This document shows, piece after piece, positions 51,187 to 58,986 of a stretch of DNA of 64,000 bases (position 1 is the first letter of the stretch; every line of letters begins with the position of its first letter). The notes beneath the pieces were generated by a model that did no database searches, was not told the DNA's origin, and saw only the letters and a program-made list of their open reading frames with translations. This DNA comes from Streptomyces sp. NBC_00683 (lineage in GTDB: Bacteria; Actinomycetota; Actinomycetes; Streptomycetales; Streptomycetaceae). The stretch is taken from assembly GCF_036226745.1 (NCBI RefSeq), contig NZ_CP109013.1, positions 4,402,001 to 4,466,000 on the forward strand. The letters are read 5' to 3'. The position numbers and the translations under genes are program-made.

Positions 51187-52128
51187 TCAGATGACGAAGA
51201 CGGTCTTTCCGCGCGCCCCGCCCGTACGGTTCTGGGCGAGTGCCTGCGGTGCCTTCTCCAGGGGGAGCTCGGCGTCCACGGGCACGGCCAGCTCGCCCCG
51301 CGCAGCGCCGGCGGCCAGTGATTCGAGCAGTTCCGCCGCCGGGGCGAGCCGGAAGTCGACCCGTGCGACGCCGGGCGGGCCCGCGACCGAGCGGGTGGTG
51401 ACCGCGACACCGCCGTCGCGCACCAGTGCGGCATGCGCGGCGAAGGCGTCCGGGTCGGTGGAGACCAGGTCGACGAGCGCGTCGACGCCGTTCGGGTACA
51501 CGTCCCGTACCGCCGCGGCCAGCTCGCCGGGACCGACGGTCGTGTCGACGGCGGCGGCTGCGCCGAACGCCCGCATCCGCTTCTCCTCGTCGCCCCGTAC
51601 CGCCGCGACGACCCCGATGCCCCGGGCGGCGGCGAGCTGGGTCAGGAAGGTGCCGACGCCACCCGCCGCGCCGATGATCAGCAGACTCCGGCCGCTGCGG
51701 ACCGCCGTGCCCCCCAGAATCTGCGCGGCGGCCGTCCCGGCGGACGGGAGCGCCGCCGCGATCTGGAGCGGCAGGTCGCGGGGGACCAGGGCGATCGGGG
51801 AGTCCTGCGGAACGGACACGTACTCGGCGTACGACCCGCAGCGCCCGACCGGGGGCGCGGTCACCCGGCCGAAGACGGCGTCACCCACCCGGAAGCGGTT
51901 GTCGCCGCTGCCGATCATGTCCACCCGGCCCGCGAAGTCGACTCCGACGATCAGGGGGAAGGCATGCGGGGCAGCCCCGTCCAGGGCGCCGTCCGCGGTC
52001 TGCCAGTCGAGCGGGTTGAGCGCCGCGTACTCGATCTTCACCCGCACGTCGCCCGCGTCGGGATCGGGCTTGGGCACTTCGACGAGACAGGGCTCCGCAC
52101 AGAACGCGCTGACAGCGATGGCTCGCAT
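51187..52128 (-). CDS. NADP-dependent zinc-free oxidoreductase, MDR family
   Basis: Medium-chain reductase of 313 aa, a second quinone/enal reductase-like enzyme. The GroES domain begins MRAIAVSAFCAEPCLVEVPK and includes YAALNPLDWQTADG. The cofactor loop is IIGAAGGVGTFLTQLAAARG (about 148-167), and the C-terminal motif GKTVFVI is typical. Zinc-ligand cysteines are missing. The substrate is unknown. ATG 52128 has GAGAGG 8 nt upstream. It is convergent with the S4 gene and follows a membrane-protein gene on the same strand. Confidence 0.85.
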   Translation of the reverse strand: MRAIAVSAFCAEPCLVEVPKPDPDAGDVRVKIEYAALNPLDWQTADGALDGAAPHAFPLIVGVDFAGRVDMIGSGDNRFRVGDAVFGRVTAPPVGRCGSYAEYVSVPQDSPIALVPRDLPLQIAAALPSAGTAAAQILGGTAVRSGRSLLIIGAAGGVGTFLTQLAAARGIGVVAAVRGDEEKRMRAFGAAAAVDTTVGPGELAAAVRDVYPNGVDALVDLVSTDPDAFAAHAALVRDGGVAVTTRSVAGPPGVARVDFRLAPAAELLESLAAGAARGELAVPVDAELPLEKAPQALAQNRTGGARGKTVFVI

Positions 52129-52228
52129 ACGGCAGACCTCTCAGTCGCCCCCCTGCTCTCACGGGTCCCACTTTCGCCCGGCCCACGCGCCCGCGCATGT
52201 CGGAGCCCGGCGGGCCGGAGCCACCCTC

Positions 52229-53107
52229 CTACGGCCCGGCACTCCGTCCGGCGCCCCGCCGCGCCGACACGTACCGTCCCACCAGTCCGCCGACCACCAG
52301 GACCGCGCCCACCACGATCACGATCCACACGGTCGTCCGCAGCGAAGCGGTCAGCGCGTCGTACACGGCCGCGGCCCCGCCCCGGTCGCTGCCCGGCACC
52401 TCGTCCAGCACCCGGTCGCGGCCCACCGCGACCAGGATGCGCAGCACGATCGCGCCGAGCACGAAGCCGCCGCCCACCACGGCGGCGGCGCCCAGCCCGG
52501 CCCGCAGGCCTCCCCGTACGAGCGCGAGGCCCACCACCAGGACGAGGAGCACCACCGTCCCCACGGCCGGCCAGACGCTGCAGTGGCGCAGCCACTGGAA
52601 GGAGCTCCGCAGGTCGTCCGCCCGGTCCGCGGAGAGCACCGTGATCGCGGTGCTCTCGACCGGGATCTGATCGGCGAACGGCACTCCGGAGTTCACCAGT
52701 TCCCCCTTGACCTGCTCGATCACCGGCGCCAGATCGATGATCACCGCCTGGCCGCTGTCACCGTGCAGCGCGGCGGTCACGGCCTGGTGCGCCGTCCGGT
52801 TCGCGGTGTCCCAGGCCCGCTGGAAGGACTCGGTGGTGGTGAACGACTGCACGGTCTCGTGCAGGAACTGCTCCAGGGTCTCCTGGAGCGGTCCGACGTC
52901 GATGTTCTTCATCGCCTCGTCGGTGACGAGGGTGGCGACGGTGTTCTGGACGGCGGGGTCGGAGGCCAGCGGGGAGACGGCGGCCAGGTACCGGTCGGTG
53001 TCGTCGATCTCCAGGTCGACCCACGCGGAGAGCGCGCTCACCGGCACCAGCACGGCAAGCAGGACGAGCAGTACTGCCGACAGAGCCGCTGAGAGGTAGG
53101 TCCGCAC
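52229..53107 (-). CDS. Hypothetical integral membrane protein
   Basis: Protein of 292 aa, family not identified. One N-terminal TM helix (about 5-28), a large 170-residue extracytoplasmic domain rich in charged and Thr residues (DLEIDDTDRYLAAVSPLASD onward), then three closely spaced C-terminal TM helices (about 195-275) ending in a basic RYVSARRGAGR tail. GTG 53107 begins at the first TM and is the best start; a longer open frame upstream has no conserved sequence. It is divergent from another small membrane protein gene. Confidence 0.75.
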   Translation of the reverse strand: MRTYLSAALSAVLLVLLAVLVPVSALSAWVDLEIDDTDRYLAAVSPLASDPAVQNTVATLVTDEAMKNIDVGPLQETLEQFLHETVQSFTTTESFQRAWDTANRTAHQAVTAALHGDSGQAVIIDLAPVIEQVKGELVNSGVPFADQIPVESTAITVLSADRADDLRSSFQWLRHCSVWPAVGTVVLLVLVVGLALVRGGLRAGLGAAAVVGGGFVLGAIVLRILVAVGRDRVLDEVPGSDRGGAAAVYDALTASLRTTVWIVIVVGAVLVVGGLVGRYVSARRGAGRSAGP

Positions 53108-53233
53108 ACCACCCAGACAATCCCGCGGAGCGCCGCGGCGCTCCGGGCCGTGGGCCATTCGAGTTGCCGGTCGGCGCGGTCGGGTGTGCCCTGGAGGGAC
53201 GGAGGACGGGGGCGAGGGAAGGAGCTGTCCGCC

Positions 53234-53644
53234 ATGGCCACTCACGCAACGATGCCGACGCGTGGACGCATGCATGCCCGCACACCGGCACGGCGGACGC
53301 ACAGCGCGCTCGCCTGGGCGCTGCCCCTCACGCTGGGCGTGATCCTCGGTTTCTGGGCCTTCTTCATCAAGCGCGACGGCGGCGCGACCACCGGCGGGCA
53401 GATCTGGCTCGGTGTCGTGTCCGGAGTGGCTTTCGCCGCGCTGTGCTTCGTGTTGGGACGGGTCGGGCACGCCCTGCCGAGGGAGCTGCGGGCGGCGGCG
53501 TACGGCGCGCTGACCGGGATCGCGATCGGCTTCCTCCACAGCCTCAACGGCAGCAGCGTGTTCTCGTCGAGCGTGCTGGGGCTGGTGGTCGGTGCAGGGA
53601 TGTTCTGCTCCGCCTTCTACCTGTACTACACGCGGGAGGACTGA
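53234..53644 (+). CDS. Hypothetical four-TM membrane protein
   Basis: Protein of 136 aa of unknown function. A basic, Met/His-rich N-terminal tail (MATHATMPTRGRMHARTPAR) precedes four TM helices (about residues 27-45, 58-76, 88-106 and 110-130) and the protein ends YLYYTRED. ATG 53234 has GGAAGGAG about 9 nt upstream, so the longer frame from 53150 is rejected. It is closed by a 16-bp hairpin. Confidence 0.78.
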   Translation: MATHATMPTRGRMHARTPARRTHSALAWALPLTLGVILGFWAFFIKRDGGATTGGQIWLGVVSGVAFAALCFVLGRVGHALPRELRAAAYGALTGIAIGFLHSLNGSSVFSSSVLGLVVGAGMFCSAFYLYYTRED

Positions 53645-53667
53645 GCGCCGGGTCCCTCCGGACCGGT

Positions 53668-53700
53668 GCGTGGCCGCCAGATCGGATCTGGCGGCCACGC
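53668..53700. terminator. Terminator hairpin, 16-bp perfect stem
   Basis: GCGTGGCCGCCAGATC (53668-53683) pairs with 53685-53700 around one G; CTTTCCTTCT follows. It ends the small membrane-protein transcript before the ABC operon. Confidence 0.85.
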
Positions 53701-53823
53701 CTTTCCTTCTGACGTACCCCGTGGCGCGGTGCTCCCGTGCCATCGTGGCCCTGACCCACCCGACCTCCTCGACACCCTCGGCAATCGGTAAACCCGGCAA
53801 TCTCGACGGACAAGGAAGGGACC

Positions 53824-54795
53824 ATGAGCACTGAACTGGCCATCGAGACAACGGGGCTGGTCAAGATCTTCGGCGACAACCGTGCGGTGGACGGCATCGA
53901 TCTCGCTGTTCCCACCGGCACCGTCTACGGCGTCCTCGGACCCAACGGCGCCGGGAAGACCACCGCCGTACGGATGCTGGCGACGCTGCTGCGCCCGGAC
54001 GAGGGCCAGGCACGGGTCTTCGGCCACGACGTCGTGAAGGACGCCGACGCGGTCCGCAGCCGGGTCAGCCTCACGGGGCAGTACGCCTCGGTCGACGAGG
54101 ACCTGACCGGTACGGAGAACCTGGTGCTGCTGGGCCGGCTGCTCGGGCACTCCAAGCCCCAGGCCCGGACCAGGTCGGCACAGCTGCTGGAGGCCTTCGG
54201 GCTGAGCGAGGCGGCAGGCAGGCAGGTGAAGAACTACTCGGGCGGCATGCGGCGCCGTATCGATATCGCCGCGTCCATTCTGAACACCCCGGACCTGCTC
54301 TTCCTCGACGAGCCGACGACCGGGCTCGACCCGCGCAGCCGCAACCAGGTGTGGGACATCGTGCGGGCCGTCGTCGCCCAGGGCACCACGGTCATGCTGA
54401 CCACGCAGTACCTGGACGAGGCCGACCAGCTGGCCTCGCGCATCGCGGTGATCGACCACGGCAAGGTGATCGCCGAGGGCACGAAGGGCGAGCTCAAGGC
54501 ATCCGTCGGCTCCGGCTCGGTCCATCTGCGCCTGCGGGACCCCGCCCAGCGGCCCGAGGCCGAGCGGGTGCTCGCGCTCGTGCTGGACGCCACGGTCCAG
54601 CTGGACCCGGACCCGGTCGCGCTGACGGCCAGGGTCAACGGCCACGGCACGGAGAAGGGCGCGGCGGAACAGGCCGCGCGGGCGCTGGCCGAGCTGGCCA
54701 GGTGCGGCATCCACGTGGACAACTTCGCGCTGGGGCAGCCCAGCCTCGACGAGGTCTTTCTCGCGCTCACGGACAAGAAGGGGGTGGCGGCGTGA
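53824..54795 (+). CDS. ABC transporter ATP-binding protein, DrrA (daunorubicin-resistance) family
   Basis: ATPase of 323 aa for a drug- or lipid-type exporter. Walker [10 protein letters not shown], signature [15 protein letters not shown], Walker [13 protein letters not shown] and the H-loop area [11 protein letters not shown] are intact. The C-terminal DrrA domain (about 230-320, ending [17 protein letters not shown]) is the family hallmark. It ends with a GTGA overlap into the permease. The substrate is unknown and there is no biosynthetic cluster beside it, so general detoxification or glycolipid export is as likely as antibiotic resistance. Confidence 0.92.
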   Translation: MSTELAIETTGLVKIFGDNRAVDGIDLAVPTGTVYGVLGPNGAGKTTAVRMLATLLRPDEGQARVFGHDVVKDADAVRSRVSLTGQYASVDEDLTGTENLVLLGRLLGHSKPQARTRSAQLLEAFGLSEAAGRQVKNYSGGMRRRIDIAASILNTPDLLFLDEPTTGLDPRSRNQVWDIVRAVVAQGTTVMLTTQYLDEADQLASRIAVIDHGKVIAEGTKGELKASVGSGSVHLRLRDPAQRPEAERVLALVLDATVQLDPDPVALTARVNGHGTEKGAAEQAARALAELARCGIHVDNFALGQPSLDEVFLALTDKKGVAA

Positions 54796-55649
54796 GTACC
54801 GCACCGGCCAAGACCCGGACGGAGGACGTCGAGCTCACCGCGCCGGACGCCGAGACGCTCGCCTCCCTGCTGGTCGGCCAGGAGCGGCCGCCCAGGCCCG
54901 GTGCTCTGTCGGCGTCCCTCACCTTCGGGTGGCGGGCGATGCTGAAGATCAAGCACGTGCCCGAGCAGCTGTTCGACGTCACGGCGTTCCCGATCATGAT
55001 GGTGCTGATGTACACGTACCTCTTCGGAGGAGCGCTGGCCGGTTCCACCGAGGCGTACATCCAGTTCCTGCTGCCGGGCATCCTGGTGATGAGCGTCGTG
55101 ATGATCACGATGTACACGGGTGTCTCGGTGAACACCGACATCACCAAGGGCGTTTTCGACCGCTTCCGTACGCTGCCGATCTGGCGGCCCGCGCCGATGG
55201 TCGGCTATCTGCTCGGCGACGTCCTGCGCTATGTGCTGGCCTCGGCGGTCATGCTCGCCGTCGGCATGATCATCGGCTACCGGCCGGACGGCGGGGCGCT
55301 GGGAGTACTGGCGGGCGTTGTCCTGCTGCTGGTGTTCTCGTTCGCGTTCTCCTGGATCTGGACGATGTTCGGGCTGCTGCTGCGCACCGAGAAGTCGGTG
55401 ATGGGCGTCAGCATGATGGTGATCTTCCCGCTGACGTTCCTGAGCAATGTGTTCGTCGACCCGAAGACCATGCCGGGCTGGCTGCAGGCCTTCGTGAACA
55501 ACAGCCCGGTCACCCACGTGGCCACGGCGGTCAGGGAGCTCATGGCCGGCAACTGGCCGGCGACGGACATCGCCTGGTCGCTGGGCTGGTCGGCCCTGTT
55601 CGTGGTGGTGTTCGGCACGGTGACGATGCGGCTCTACAACCGGAAGTGA
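54792..55649 (+). CDS. ABC-2 type permease, DrrB family
   Basis: Permease of 285 aa with six TM helices and the ABC2_membrane fold; it pairs with the DrrA-type ATPase. A 45-residue cytoplasmic N-terminus precedes TM1 ([20 protein letters not shown]). [19 protein letters not shown] is the conserved coupling segment and [20 protein letters not shown] the ABC-2 signature region. GTG 54792 overlaps the ATPase stop. The downstream cupin gene begins 134 bp later. Confidence 0.9.
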   Translation: MSTAPAKTRTEDVELTAPDAETLASLLVGQERPPRPGALSASLTFGWRAMLKIKHVPEQLFDVTAFPIMMVLMYTYLFGGALAGSTEAYIQFLLPGILVMSVVMITMYTGVSVNTDITKGVFDRFRTLPIWRPAPMVGYLLGDVLRYVLASAVMLAVGMIIGYRPDGGALGVLAGVVLLLVFSFAFSWIWTMFGLLLRTEKSVMGVSMMVIFPLTFLSNVFVDPKTMPGWLQAFVNNSPVTHVATAVRELMAGNWPATDIAWSLGWSALFVVVFGTVTMRLYNRK

Positions 55650-55783
55650 CTCCGGCCGTCCGGCCCTCCCGGCGGGGTGCGCTCCGGCGGTGGGGCCGTG
55701 CTCCTTCTCTCGCCCCCTCTGCGGGCCGGGACCAGACTGGAAGGCAGGGGCAGGGACCTGCCCTGAGGAGTCCTGGAGGAGCC

Positions 55784-56155
55784 ATGACGGCTACGACAAG
55801 GAACGAGACGCCCGTTGCGTTCGAGGGCGAGGGTGCGGAACTGCGCATGAAGGAGATCGGGGGAGACCTGACGGTCGCCTTCGTCCGGTTTCCCAAGGGC
55901 ACGGACATGGGCCCGGCGCTCAAGGGCCTGCCGGAGGACCTGTGCCCCTGCCCCCACTGGGGCTATCTCCTCAAGGGCCGGCTGAAGATGCGGACCGGTG
56001 CCGGCTCGGACTCGTACGAGGTCTACGAGGAGGGGCAGGCGTTCTACTGGCCCCCCGGCCACGTCCCCGAGGCGCTCGAGGACTGCGAGTACGTGGACTT
56101 CTCGCCCACGAAGGAGTTCGCCCGGGTGGTCGACCACGTCACTTCCCAGGGCTGA
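55784..56155 (+). CDS. Cupin-domain protein
   Basis: Single-cupin protein of 123 aa. The fold is visible in PHWGYLLKGRLKMRTG (first His metal ligand, cupin 1 motif) and GQAFYWPPGHVPEALEDCEYVDFSP (cupin 2, His), with only a partial set of metal ligands. Function unknown; it may bind a small molecule or sense a metal. ATG 55784 has GGAGGA 4-5 nt upstream. It has its own terminator-like hairpin on the far side and is convergent with a Usp gene. Confidence 0.8.
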   Translation: MTATTRNETPVAFEGEGAELRMKEIGGDLTVAFVRFPKGTDMGPALKGLPEDLCPCPHWGYLLKGRLKMRTGAGSDSYEVYEEGQAFYWPPGHVPEALEDCEYVDFSPTKEFARVVDHVTSQG

Positions 56156-56170
56156 CTCCGGCCACGAAAA

Positions 56171-56199
56171 GGGCGGGCCACCGCGTGGGCGGCCCGCCC
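56171..56199. terminator. Hairpin between convergent cupin and Usp genes
   Basis: GGGCGGGCC (56171-56179) and GGCCCGCCC (56191-56199) form a 9-bp stem with an 11-nt loop. It lies 15 nt after the cupin stop and 20 nt before the Usp stop. Confidence 0.7.
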
Positions 56200-56218
56200 G
56201 TGAGCCGGATCGGAGGTC

Positions 56219-56641
56219 CTAGTCGCGGACGACGGTGACCGGGCAGGGGGCGTGCTGGGCGACGTGGAGGCTGACCGAGCCGAGCAGCGTCGCCTTCAAG
56301 CCGCTGTAGCCACGGGCGCCGACGACCAGCAGATTCGCGCCCGCGGCCCGGTCGAGCAGGGACTGCGCGGGGTTCCCGATCACGACGACCTTGCTGACCG
56401 ATGCCGCGCCTTCGGCGCCGAGGGCCTCCTCCAGTGCCTCGGTGAGGGCCACGATCGCCACGGCCTGCGGGTCGAAGTCCTCCGGCAGGCCAGGCATCAT
56501 GGACGCCCAGCTGGACGCGGGGTACTCCCAGCTGTTGACCGCCTCGACCGTGTCCCCGGTCAGTTCGGCCTGGCGTACGGCCCAGCGCAGCGCCTTGATC
56601 GACGCATCCGAGCCGTCCACGCCGACGACGATCCTGCCCAT
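56219..56641 (-). CDS. Universal stress protein (UspA family)
   Basis: Cytosolic Usp of 140 aa, usually a dimer that binds [23 protein letters not shown] is the N-terminal strand-helix unit, and the ATP-binding loop is [19 protein letters not shown] (G-2x-G-9x-G-S type), so it probably binds ATP. ATG 56641 has GGGAGG 6 nt upstream; the earlier frame to 56722 is rejected. It is single, convergent with the cupin gene and upstream of a shared terminator region. Confidence 0.92.
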   Translation of the reverse strand: MGRIVVGVDGSDASIKALRWAVRQAELTGDTVEAVNSWEYPASSWASMMPGLPEDFDPQAVAIVALTEALEEALGAEGAASVSKVVVIGNPAQSLLDRAAGANLLVVGARGYSGLKATLLGSVSLHVAQHAPCPVTVVRD

Positions 56642-56712
56642 GTCTGCCTCCCGTTCGGTCCGCTCACTCCTGGCCTGCTCTTCACCATGCCTATTCGGGA
56701 CAACTCTAACCA

Positions 56713-56765
56713 GAACGGGCACCTGGGGCCTGTGGGCCGAACGGGAGGCCCCAGGTGTTCCGTTC
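56713..56765. terminator. Terminator overlapping the FMN reductase stop codon
   Basis: CACCTGGGGCCT (56720-56731) pairs with 56746-56757, extended by GAACGG (56713-56718) with CCGTTC (56760-56765), giving an 18-bp stem with small bulges. Its right end contains the minus-strand stop codon of the FMN reductase gene. Confidence 0.75.
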
Positions 56766-57423
56766 AGGCTGTGCGCAGTCCGGCGAGCTGTTGCTCGAAC
56801 GGCACGACCGCGTCCTCGCCGTCGTCGAGGGTGAGCGACCGGGACGCCCCGGAGACCGTCCGCCCCATGACCGCGGAGGCGAGTTCGCCGCCGGCGCGGC
56901 GGATCCGGGAGGGCAGCCCCTCGGTGTACTCGTCGCCGGACGAGCCCCAGTCCTCGGACGCCGCGTACACGGATGTCGGCAGGACGACCGCCCGCAGGTA
57001 GGTGAAGAGCGGGCGCATCGCGTGCTCGAGGACCAGCGAGTGCCGGGCCGTGCCGCCGGTCGCCGCGACGACGACGGGCTTGCCGGTCAGGGCGGTGTTG
57101 TCGATCAGGTCGAAGAAGGACTTGAACAGCCCGCTGTACGAGGCGGTGAACACGGGCGACACGGCGATCAGCCCGTCCGCCCCGGTGACCGCGTCGATCG
57201 CTGCCTCGAGGCCCTTCGGCGGGAAGCCGGTGACGAGGTGGTTCGCGATGTCGACGGCGAGATCGCGCAGCTCGATGACCTGTACGTCGACCCTGCGGTC
57301 CTGGCCGGCCGCCAGCTGCTCACGGGCGGCGTCGGCCAGCCGGTCCGCCAGCAGCCGGGTGGACGAGGGGCTGCTCAGCCCGGCGGCGACAGCGACGATC
57401 TTCAGGGGGGCGGTGGCGAACAC
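56764..57423 (-). CDS. NAD(P)H-dependent FMN reductase, CE1759 type
   Basis: Flavodoxin-like FMN reductase of 219 aa that likely supplies reduced flavin to the luciferase-like partner encoded just upstream. The FMN-binding loop is in [17 protein letters not shown], and the isoalloxazine-side strand is [21 protein letters not shown] with [13 protein letters not shown] 57423 has AAGGAGG 10 nt upstream and begins 5 nt after the luciferase-like gene stop, so both are one operon. The pair (LLM oxygenase plus NADPH:FMN oxidoreductase) is a common flavin-dependent oxidation module. Confidence 0.85.
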   Translation of the reverse strand: MFATAPLKIVAVAAGLSSPSSTRLLADRLADAAREQLAAGQDRRVDVQVIELRDLAVDIANHLVTGFPPKGLEAAIDAVTGADGLIAVSPVFTASYSGLFKSFFDLIDNTALTGKPVVVAATGGTARHSLVLEHAMRPLFTYLRAVVLPTSVYAASEDWGSSGDEYTEGLPSRIRRAGGELASAVMGRTVSGASRSLTLDDGEDAVVPFEQQLAGLRTA

Positions 57424-57428
57424 GGTGG

Positions 57429-58526
57429 TCAGGCCTCCTTCTGGGTGGCGCGGGTGGCGCGGGCGGCGGCGACCGCCGGGTGGACGGGTGCGTCCGGCAC
57501 ACCGGCCGGGCGCAGGGCGGCGAACTCCTTGCGCAGCACGGGCACGACCTCCTCGCCGAGGATGTCGAGCTGCTCCAGGACCGTCTTGAGCGGCAGTCCC
57601 GCGTGGTCCATCAGGAACAGCTGGCGCTGGTAGTCGCCGACGTGCTCGCGGAAGGACAGGGTCCGCTCGATGACCTCCTGCGGGGAGCCGACGGTCAGCG
57701 GGGTCTGCTCCGAGAAGTCCTCCAGGGAGGGCCCGTGCCCGTAGACCGGCGCGTTGTCGAAGTAGGGGCGGAACTCCCGCACCGCGTCCTGCGAGTTCTT
57801 GCGCATGAACACCTGGCCGCCGAGGCCGACGATGGCCTGCTCGGCGGTGCCGTGCCCGTAGTGGGCGTAGCGCCGGCGGTAGAGGTCCACCATCTTCTTC
57901 GTGTGCTCCAGGGGCCAGAAGATGTTGTTGTGGAAGAACCCGTCGCCGTAGTAGGCGGCCTGCTCGGCGATCTCCGGGGAGCGGATGGAGCCGTGCCAGA
58001 CGAACGGCGGGACGCCGTCCAGCGGGCGCGGGGTCGCGGTGAAGGACTGGAGCGGTGTGCGGAACTTGCCCTCCCAGTCGACGACGTCCTCGCGCCACAG
58101 CTTGTGCAGCAGGGCGTAGTTCTCGATCGCGAGCGGGATGCCCTGGCGGATGTCCTTGCCGAACCAGGGGTAGACGGGCCCGGTGTTGCCGCGGCCCATC
58201 ATCAGGTCGACGCGGCCGTCCGCGAGGTGCTGGAGCGTGGCGTAGTCCTCCGCGATCTTCACCGGGTCGTTGGTGGTGATCAGGGTGGTGGACGTGGACA
58301 GGATCAGCTTCTCGGTGCGGGCGGCGATGTAGCCGAGCGTGGTCGTCGGCGAGGACGGGACGAACGGCGGGTTGTGGTGCTCACCGGTGGCGAAGACGTC
58401 CAGGCCCACCTCCTCGGCCTTGAGCGCGATCGCGAGCGTCGCCTTGATCCGCTCGTTCTCGCTCGGCGTCGTACCGGTCGTGGGGTCGGTGGTGACGTCC
58501 CCGACGGTGAAGATCCCGAACTGCAT
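57429..58526 (-). CDS. LLM-class flavin-dependent oxidoreductase (luciferase-like, CE1758 family)
   Basis: Bacterial-luciferase-fold monooxygenase of 365 aa with the TIM-barrel pattern: MQFGIFTVGDV (strand 1), GLDVFATGEHHN (His motif), ILSTSTTLITTNDPVKIAEDYATL and DLMMGRGN. It uses reduced FMN (or F420), most likely provided by the following reductase, to oxidise an unknown substrate. ATG 58526 has GGAGG 8 nt upstream. A 7-nt direct repeat (GTTGAAC twice) sits in its promoter region. Confidence 0.9.
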   Translation of the reverse strand: MQFGIFTVGDVTTDPTTGTTPSENERIKATLAIALKAEEVGLDVFATGEHHNPPFVPSSPTTTLGYIAARTEKLILSTSTTLITTNDPVKIAEDYATLQHLADGRVDLMMGRGNTGPVYPWFGKDIRQGIPLAIENYALLHKLWREDVVDWEGKFRTPLQSFTATPRPLDGVPPFVWHGSIRSPEIAEQAAYYGDGFFHNNIFWPLEHTKKMVDLYRRRYAHYGHGTAEQAIVGLGGQVFMRKNSQDAVREFRPYFDNAPVYGHGPSLEDFSEQTPLTVGSPQEVIERTLSFREHVGDYQRQLFLMDHAGLPLKTVLEQLDILGEEVVPVLRKEFAALRPAGVPDAPVHPAVAAARATRATQKEA

Positions 58527-58547
58527 GGCGCCCGCCTCCAGCTACTG

Positions 58548-58561
58548 GTTGAACGTTGAAC
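58548..58561. promoter_or_regulatory. Direct repeat GTTGAACGTTGAAC upstream of the LLM gene
   Basis: Two identical 7-mers GTTGAAC (58548-58554, 58555-58561) with a third related TGAAC at 58566. They lie 22-35 nt upstream of the minus-strand start, overlapping the expected promoter. They resemble half-sites of MarR/TetR-type operators; no regulator gene is adjacent. Confidence 0.45.
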
Positions 58562-58682
58562 TATCTGAACACACCCTACAACGGGAGACCCCGCCCCCCT
58601 ATTCCGCGGGCTCCGTGCCGCCCCGGGGCTGCGTACCCTGGAGCCGGTCCTGTCGCGGTGACGGAGCGGAAAGAGGTGAGTC

Positions 58683-58811
58683 ATGAGCGAGAGCGAGAGC
58701 TGGAAGGAGCGCGGTGTCGTCCTGCGCGTCTTCGTCTACATTTTCGCGACGCACCTCTTCGCCGGGTTCATCATGCTGCTCTTCTACGTGGGCGGCCACG
58801 CGGACAAGTGA
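58683..58811 (+). CDS. DUF6126 small membrane protein
   Basis: A 42-aa microprotein: an acidic/basic start (MSESESWKERGVVLR) followed by one TM helix (about residues 14-37, rich in Phe, Leu, Val) and a GGHADK tail. It matches DUF6126, an actinobacterial family of single-TM proteins with unknown role. AGAGGTGA lies about 5 nt upstream of ATG 58683, so it is a genuine gene. It ends 13 nt before the trpS leader peptide and may share its transcript. Confidence 0.75.
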   Translation: MSESESWKERGVVLRVFVYIFATHLFAGFIMLLFYVGGHADK

Positions 58812-58824
58812 CTACACTCGGCGC

Positions 58825-58866
58825 ATGACCTCCGTCCTGTGCCTGAACCGGTGGCGCTCCTCCTAG
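58825..58866 (+). CDS. trpS leader peptide, MTSVLCLNRWRSS
   Basis: A 13-aa open frame (MTSVLCLNRWRSS, stop TAG 58864-58866) with a single Trp codon TGG at 58852-58854, flanked by Arg codons. The Trp codon lies in the 5' arm of the first attenuator stem. No ribosome site precedes the ATG, but TACACT (58813-58818) lies 6 nt before it, so a leaderless transcript is possible. The peptide has no visible role beyond translation-coupled control of the synthetase gene. Confidence 0.75.
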   Translation: MTSVLCLNRWRSS

Positions 58867-58924
58867 GAGCGGCCACCTTCATCTGCACGGAACCAGGGCC
58901 GTTCGACATGGACGGCCCTTTTTT
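58850..58924 (+). promoter_or_regulatory. Ribosome-mediated transcription attenuator of trpS
   Basis: Stem 1:2 pairs 58850-58860 with 58866-58877 (GGTGGC-GCTCC with GGAGC-g-GCCACC, loop TCCTA). The terminator is AGGGCCGT (58895-58902) with ACGGCCCT (58912-58919) plus a T-run to 58924. An alternative antiterminator pairs GAGCGGCC (58867-58874) with GGCCGTTC (58897-58904), 8 bp with one G-U. A ribosome stalled at the Trp codon would mask 58850-58866 and free this pairing; one that reaches the stop covers region 2. This matches the trp-type attenuation logic described for S. coelicolor trpRS1. Confidence 0.9.
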
Positions 58925-58986
58925 GCTGCCCCGATGTCCGTCGGCGGGCCGTCCTCCACGCATACGCGATCAGCGAGGAGAGCCAC

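Noticed and set aside
58599..58799. Minus-strand 66-codon frame over the DUF6126 gene
   Set aside because: No ribosome site, and antisense to a gene with a good ribosome site and a TM helix.
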